This document shows positions 59,109 through 64,000 of a stretch of 64,000 nucleotides of DNA, in pieces. Each line of letters begins with the position of its first letter. The first letter of the stretch is position 1. The stretch comes from Lentibacter sp. XHP0401 (lineage in GTDB: Bacteria > Pseudomonadota > Alphaproteobacteria > Rhodobacterales > Rhodobacteraceae). Position numbers and translations under genes: made by a program. Below the pieces are notes generated by a model. It had not been told where the DNA came from and did no database searches. It saw only the letters and a program-made list of their open reading frames with translations. Location: NCBI RefSeq assembly GCF_025751535.1, contig NZ_JAOWLC010000001.1:434001-498000 (forward strand). The letters run 5' to 3'.

Positions 59109-61436
59109 GTGAGCCATGTAGCCTTTACACCTGATCCCGTGACGAAGGTTTCGATGCGTCTGATGCCGCGCGCTTCTGTGCTGGTTTTGTTGGCGTGTGC
59201 TGCGTTTGGCCTGTCCTATCTGGCAGAACACGAGCAGATCAAGCTGGGGGCTGCCATTGTCGGCACGAGCCTGTGCTGTCTGATGCTGATCAGTGCGATT
59301 GTTGCGCTGCGCTTTCGCCTGGCCAGCCGCCGGGGACAAAGGGCTGTGGCCGATTTGGTTGCGCATGATGCGGCGGCCTGTTTTGTGGCCGATGATGTTG
59401 GGGAGATCTGGTATAGTAACGGCGCTGCTACGGCACGTTTCTCGGACCTCCCCAAGACGGTGGAGGCGGCCCTTTCGACCGTGGTGAGTAGCCCGACAGG
59501 GCTTGTGACGCGGCTCTATTTGAAGGCAAGGCAACTTGGCGCCGCGCGGGAAGACGTTGTCACCCGGGAGGCGCATTTGCGACTCTCGTGCCACAGGCTA
59601 CGCCAAGGGGGGGCGATCTGGCGTTTGGAAGATTTGCCTCCGGCCAAGGCAGAGAGCGGGTTGAGTGGCGCTGAAGCGCTGCCCGTGCTTGTTGTCGGGC
59701 GGCAGGACACGGTTTTGTTCATGAATGATGCAGCGCGGCAGTTTTTTGGCGAGCGGGTAAAGACACTTGACCGCGTTGTTCCGAACCTGCCTCTCAAGCT
59801 TGACCGTTTGCAGGAAGTGAACACGGAAAGTGGCAGTGTCGCTTGCGTTATCACCGAGTTGTGTCTGGGGGCGGGACGGCGTGAGCTGGCTTTCGTGCCG
59901 ACGCAGGAAAACATTGTCGAGTTTCCCGAGAGCATGCGCTTTTTTGACGAGCTTCCTGTGCCGCTTTTGAAGCTGGCACCGGACGGGGTTGTGACCGAAG
60001 CCAACAAGATGGCTTGTGATCTGTTGGGGCGTAGAGATCTGATTGGCGAGAGCCTTGGTGTGCTTTTGGAAGGGTTGGGCCGTTCGATCAAGGATTGGCT
60101 TCACGATACGATACTGGGTCGGGTGAGCCGCCAGACCGAGTTTCTGAAAGTGCGGAGCAACGATTTCGAGACCTTTGTGCAAGTTACGCTGAAGGCTGCG
60201 CGGGAAGGCAGTGAGCATGTGCTTGTTGCGGTGTTAAGTGATGCGACCGAATTGAAAACGCTTGAGGCACAGTTTGTGCAGAGCCAGAAAATGCAGGCGA
60301 TCGGCCAGCTTGCGGGCGGTGTCGCGCATGATTTCAACAATTTGCTGACGGCCATCACGGGGCACTGTGACTTGTTGATGCACAAACGTGCAGAGACCGA
60401 TCCTGATTTTCTTGATCTCGAGCAGATCAACCAAAACGCAAACCGTGCGGCGGCTCTTGTGAGCCAACTCCTTGCCTTTTCGCGCAAGCAGACGCTGCGG
60501 CCAGAAACGATTGATGTGCAGGAAACGCTTTCCGACCTGACCCATTTGCTCAACAGGTTGGTCGGCGAGAAGGTGCAGCTTGAATTTGAGCACGAAGCCG
60601 ATAACCAGACGATCAGGGCAGACAAACGCCAGATTGAACAAGTTGTAATGAATCTGGTCGTGAATGCACGCGACGCCATGCAGGAAAGTGGCGTGGTCAC
60701 GATCCGCACGGCAGGCCTGACATTGGACGCACCACTCATGCGAGACAGGGCCGAAGTGCCTCCGGGATCTTATGTTTCGATAAAAGTGATTGATCAGGGC
60801 ACCGGTATTCCTGCTGATAAGTTACAGAAAATTTTCGAACCGTTCTTCACGACAAAGCGAACGGGAGAGGGCACAGGCCTCGGCCTGTCAACGGCTTATG
60901 GAATTGTGAAGCAGACAGGTGGATTTATCTTTGCCGATAGCAAGGTGGGCAAGGGAAGCTGTTTTACGCTTCTTTTGCCCACTCAGGAAGCAGCGGAGCA
61001 AGTGCCTGCACCTGATGCAGGGATAGCTGAGGCGGAAAGAATGGAAATGCCGGATTCGACCATTCTGCTGGTTGAAGATGAAGCGCCGGTGCGCGCTTTT
61101 GCGTCGCGTGCGCTTAAGCTGAAGGGGTTTACCGTGCTTGAGGCGAGCTCTGGCGAAGAAGCGCTGGACATTTTGAAAGATGAAACACTGCACGTTGATG
61201 CATTTGTGACCGATGTTATCATGCCCGGACTAAAGGGGCCGGAATGGGTTATTGAGGCCCGCAAGCTGCGCAGGGACGTGAATGTGGTGTTTGTGTCCGG
61301 CTATGCGGAAGATGTTTTCAATGACAACGGCTTTGAAATTCCGTGTTCCACATTTTTGCAGAAACCGTTTTCTCTGGGTGAGCTGGCTGATGTGGTTCAG
61401 GCGGCGGTTTCGCAACCCTTTCCAGTCAATCAATAG
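59109..61436 (+). CDS. cckA: CckA hybrid histidine kinase
   Basis: Top kinase of the CckA-ChpT-CtrA phosphorelay (motility, gene transfer agent and cell-cycle control in alphaproteobacteria). 775 residues: two membrane helices (about 22-38 and 46-66); PAS-like regions around 85-160, 190-235 and 275-390; HisKA with [20 protein letters not shown]; HATPase with [10 protein letters not shown] and [18 protein letters not shown]; and a receiver domain with the phospho-acceptor Asp in [12 protein letters not shown] and Lys in LQKPFS. It starts on GTG 59109 with GGAG about 11 bases upstream. The stop overlaps the convergent sulfotransferase gene by 11 bases. Confidence 0.94.
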   Translation: MSHVAFTPDPVTKVSMRLMPRASVLVLLACAAFGLSYLAEHEQIKLGAAIVGTSLCCLMLISAIVALRFRLASRRGQRAVADLVAHDAAACFVADDVGEIWYSNGAATARFSDLPKTVEAALSTVVSSPTGLVTRLYLKARQLGAAREDVVTREAHLRLSCHRLRQGGAIWRLEDLPPAKAESGLSGAEALPVLVVGRQDTVLFMNDAARQFFGERVKTLDRVVPNLPLKLDRLQEVNTESGSVACVITELCLGAGRRELAFVPTQENIVEFPESMRFFDELPVPLLKLAPDGVVTEANKMACDLLGRRDLIGESLGVLLEGLGRSIKDWLHDTILGRVSRQTEFLKVRSNDFETFVQVTLKAAREGSEHVLVAVLSDATELKTLEAQFVQSQKMQAIGQLAGGVAHDFNNLLTAITGHCDLLMHKRAETDPDFLDLEQINQNANRAAALVSQLLAFSRKQTLRPETIDVQETLSDLTHLLNRLVGEKVQLEFEHEADNQTIRADKRQIEQVVMNLVVNARDAMQESGVVTIRTAGLTLDAPLMRDRAEVPPGSYVSIKVIDQGTGIPADKLQKIFEPFFTTKRTGEGTGLGLSTAYGIVKQTGGFIFADSKVGKGSCFTLLLPTQEAAEQVPAPDAGIAEAERMEMPDSTILLVEDEAPVRAFASRALKLKGFTVLEASSGEEALDILKDETLHVDAFVTDVIMPGLKGPEWVIEARKLRRDVNVVFVSGYAEDVFNDNGFEIPCSTFLQKPFSLGELADVVQAAVSQPFPVNQ

Positions 61437-62019
61437 AGGCATAAAGCTCGAATTCTGCATGGCACTCGCGGTGCAAGCGTGCGGAAAGATCGGCGGAGAG
61501 CTTTAGATCACGGTTGGGCGAAACATTGACTTTTGGAAGGGTGATTTCGATTTCAAGGCGGTCCTGCAGATAAGCAATGCATGCGTCGAGGTTTTCATAG
61601 CGAAAAAAATGGTTGATCGAAGTGCCATTGGGGCGAGCTTCAACAAACTTGGACTGCGCTCCGACATTTGCGTAAGCAGGCCTGTCTGCCGCGAGATAGG
61701 CCTCGACAAAGGTTTCAAAGCTGATGCCGGCGGTTGATACCGCACGTCCGGACAAAAAAGGTCGCTGGCGATAGCGATACCAACTTCCGAGCCAGCTTAT
61801 AGGCTCGCGGATCACGGCAACGGTTTCGACATCATCACCGATAAATTTTTCAACCATAGGTCTGAAGAATCGGTTGTATCTGTAAACAGGTGCGTGCTTG
61901 AGCTCGGGAGGATCAAGAACAGCGATGGCGGCATGTGGCGCAAGGGCTGTTTCGATCGCGGTTGTGCCCGTTTTGGGCACGGAAAAAAAGACCAGTTTGG
62001 CTTTGGAGAAGATCAGCAT
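61426..62019 (-). CDS. Small sulfotransferase-family protein
   Basis: 197 residues. LVFFSVPKTGTTAIETALAP is the PAPS 5'-phosphosulfate loop of sulfotransferases, and VAVIREPISWLGSWYRYRQR supplies the 3'-phosphate-binding Arg and Ser. The chain is shorter than typical enzymes but has both PAPS motifs. Acceptor unknown. Convergent overlap with cckA at its 3' end; divergent from recA. Confidence 0.85.
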   Translation of the reverse strand: MLIFSKAKLVFFSVPKTGTTAIETALAPHAAIAVLDPPELKHAPVYRYNRFFRPMVEKFIGDDVETVAVIREPISWLGSWYRYRQRPFLSGRAVSTAGISFETFVEAYLAADRPAYANVGAQSKFVEARPNGTSINHFFRYENLDACIAYLQDRLEIEITLPKVNVSPNRDLKLSADLSARLHRECHAEFELYASID

Positions 62020-62104
62020 GGGCCTGCTTTCATTTATCTTGTGCCGGTAAACTACTCTTTAACCAATTTACCCAAAAGTCTGAATCGTAAATTTATGTTG
62101 TAAT

Positions 62105-62119
62105 GTTCTCTCTTTGATC
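62105..62119. promoter_or_regulatory. Secondary, imperfect LexA box near recA
   Basis: GTTC-N7-GATC at 62105-62119, one base short of GTTC-N7-GTTC. It lies 22 bases from the perfect box at 62127-62141 and could be a second weak operator. Confidence 0.3.
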
Positions 62120-62126
62120 CCATAAG

Positions 62127-62141
62127 GAACATAATGAGAAC
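62127..62141 (-). promoter_or_regulatory. LexA (SOS) box upstream of recA
   Basis: GAAC-N7-GAAC (62127-62130 and 62138-62141), which is GTTC-N7-GTTC on the other strand. It lies 52-66 bases before the recA start, the expected operator position in alphaproteobacteria. Confidence 0.8.
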
Positions 62142-62192
62142 ACATGCAGCGATTGCCGCCTCGGGCGGGGTGTGAAATAAGGACATATAACA

Positions 62193-63293
62193 ATGGCAAC
62201 GGCAGATCTTTTGAACATGAAAAACAAGCGCGACTCAGACAAGCAGAAGGCGCTCGACAGTGCTTTGGCTCAGATCGAACGGCAGTTCGGCAAAGGCTCT
62301 ATCATGAAAATGGGGAGCGAAAACGCCATTCAGCATATCGAAGCCACGTCCACAGGCTCGATCGGGCTTGATATCGCGCTTGGGATCGGGGGGCTGCCGA
62401 AAGGGCGGATCGTTGAAATTTATGGCCCTGAAAGCTCGGGTAAGACAACCCTTACGCTGCATTGTGTGGCTGAAGAGCAGAAAAAGGGTGGCGTTGCAGC
62501 CTTTGTGGATGCGGAGCACGCACTTGACCCGCAATATGCCAAGAAGCTTGGCGTTGACCTTGACGAGCTGTTGATTTCGCAGCCTGACAATGGAGAACAG
62601 GCGCTTGAGATTATTGACACTCTTGTACGCTCGGGCGCTGTCAGCCTTGTGGTGGTTGACTCGGTGGCAGCCCTGACGCCGAAATCCGAACTGGAAGGCG
62701 AAATGGGGGATTCAAGCGTTGGTGTGCACGCCCGCCTGATGAGTAAAGCCATGCGAAAACTGACAGGTTCGATTTCACGCTCGAATTGCATGGTGATTTT
62801 CATCAACCAGATCCGCATGAAAATCGGCGTGATGTTTGGTAGCCCCGAGACGACAACGGGTGGTAACGCGCTCAAGTTTTATAGCTCCGTGCGTCTTGAT
62901 ATTCGTCGCATCGGCTCGTTGAAGGACCGTGACGAAGTGGTCGGCAACCAGACGCGTGTAAAAATTGTGAAGAACAAGGTTGCACCGCCCTTCAAGCAAG
63001 TTGAATTTGACATCATGTATGGTGAAGGCATTTCTAAGACGGGGGAGTTGCTCGACCTTGGGGTGACCCTCGGGATTGTTCAGAAATCGGGTGCATGGTT
63101 TAGCTGTGGCGATGAGCGGATCGGGCAGGGGCGCGAGAATGCGCGCCAGTATCTGAAAGATCACCCCGAAATGGCTTATGATATTGAAGACAAAATCCGT
63201 GCTGCGCATGGCCTCGACTTTGATGACGAAAAGCCCACGGCAGCTGGAAAAAATCCGCAAGCAAGCGACGATGACGACTTGCTTGAAGGGTAA
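62193..63293 (+). CDS. recA: Recombinase RecA
   Basis: 366 residues. Homologous recombination and co-protease for LexA. Walker [51 protein letters not shown], loop L2 region around [20 protein letters not shown], and an acidic C-terminus ending DDDDLLEG. The N-terminus [20 protein letters not shown] is the alphaproteobacterial form. AAGGA about 9 bases before the ATG. Confidence 0.98.
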   Translation: MATADLLNMKNKRDSDKQKALDSALAQIERQFGKGSIMKMGSENAIQHIEATSTGSIGLDIALGIGGLPKGRIVEIYGPESSGKTTLTLHCVAEEQKKGGVAAFVDAEHALDPQYAKKLGVDLDELLISQPDNGEQALEIIDTLVRSGAVSLVVVDSVAALTPKSELEGEMGDSSVGVHARLMSKAMRKLTGSISRSNCMVIFINQIRMKIGVMFGSPETTTGGNALKFYSSVRLDIRRIGSLKDRDEVVGNQTRVKIVKNKVAPPFKQVEFDIMYGEGISKTGELLDLGVTLGIVQKSGAWFSCGDERIGQGRENARQYLKDHPEMAYDIEDKIRAAHGLDFDDEKPTAAGKNPQASDDDDLLEG

Positions 63294-63313
63294 ACCTGCA
63301 TTTTGATAAATTG

Positions 63314-63347
63314 AAAGCGCCGGTGCAGAGAATGCTCCGGCGCTTTT
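63314..63347 (+). terminator. recA terminator
   Basis: AAAGCGCCGG (63314-63323) and CCGGCGCTTT (63337-63346) form a perfect 10-bp stem with a 13-base loop, followed by one more T and then G. About 20 bases after the recA stop. Confidence 0.82.
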
Positions 63348-63379
63348 GCTCTGTGGACATGAGCTTTCGTGGCAGCTAA

Positions 63380-64000
<621 letters not shown>

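Overview
The window reads as chromosomal DNA of a marine-type alphaproteobacterium of the Rhodobacteraceae (Roseobacter group). The evidence is the moderately high GC, near-gapless packing with many ATGA stop/start overlaps, a nosCRZDFYLX cluster of the Paracoccus type, a class II (B12-dependent) ribonucleotide reductase, a CckA hybrid kinase, and alphaproteobacterial-type LexA boxes (GTTC-N7-GTTC). Species-level assignment is not possible from the sequence alone. I see no prophage, insertion sequence, CRISPR array or integrase; this is core and niche-adaptation DNA.

Layout. 1-7.9 kb: DUF455 ferritin-like protein and Bcp peroxiredoxin (minus), an AsmA/DUF3971 envelope protein, queA, an MFS transporter and a DUF924 protein. 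8-14.9 kb: lpd, a methyltransferase-like protein, a single-domain rhodanese, a second MFS transporter, SOS-controlled uvrA and a DUF2892 membrane protein. 15-23.3 kb (minus): a GT4 glycosyltransferase with an unusual C-terminal winged-helix-like tail, then the distal valine pathway (isobutyryl-CoA dehydrogenase, 3-hydroxyisobutyryl-CoA hydrolase, MmsB and, further on, MmsA) with a YbdK-like ligase and a STAS-like protein between. 23.4-31.1 kb: LysR regulator, CBS protein, coaD, gap, DUF808 protein, tkt, a coiled-coil protein, zapA and tRNA-Pro(UGG). 31.1-35.5 kb: a 739-base noncoding region and nrdJ. 35.9-41.3 kb: urease operon ureD-A-(56 aa peptide)-B-C-E-F-G, then two tandem secreted EF-hand proteins. 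42.1-44.7 kb: ornithine cyclodeaminase and arginase, divergent from an Lrp/AsnC regulator. 44.8-54 kb (minus): complete nitrous oxide reductase cluster nosC-R-Z-D-F-Y-L-X. 54.2-64 kb: agmatinase, a TDT/SLAC1 channel, guaB-rsmB, cckA, a small sulfotransferase, recA and the 5' part of alaS.

How the genes fit together. Arginase and agmatinase release urea and urease consumes it, so arginine-derived nitrogen handling is concentrated in about 20 kb. The nos cluster supplies N2O respiration with its flavin donor (NosX), copper chaperone (NosL) and electron donor (NosR). uvrA and recA both carry LexA boxes. The rhodanese and DUF2892 genes share an operator-like sequence of the sulfide-sensor (SqrR/BigR) type.

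The signals least explained by known families are noncoding: a pair of about 117-base homologous elements (15057-15173 and 44692-44808) carrying three GTGCAC-like repeats phased at 11 bp; a near-perfect 28-bp palindrome before the valine operon; a perfect CtrA-type site before cckA; and a candidate NrdR box pair before nrdJ. Several very short genes (47 aa after gap, 56 aa between ureA and ureB) were found by translating the intergenic sequence by hand.
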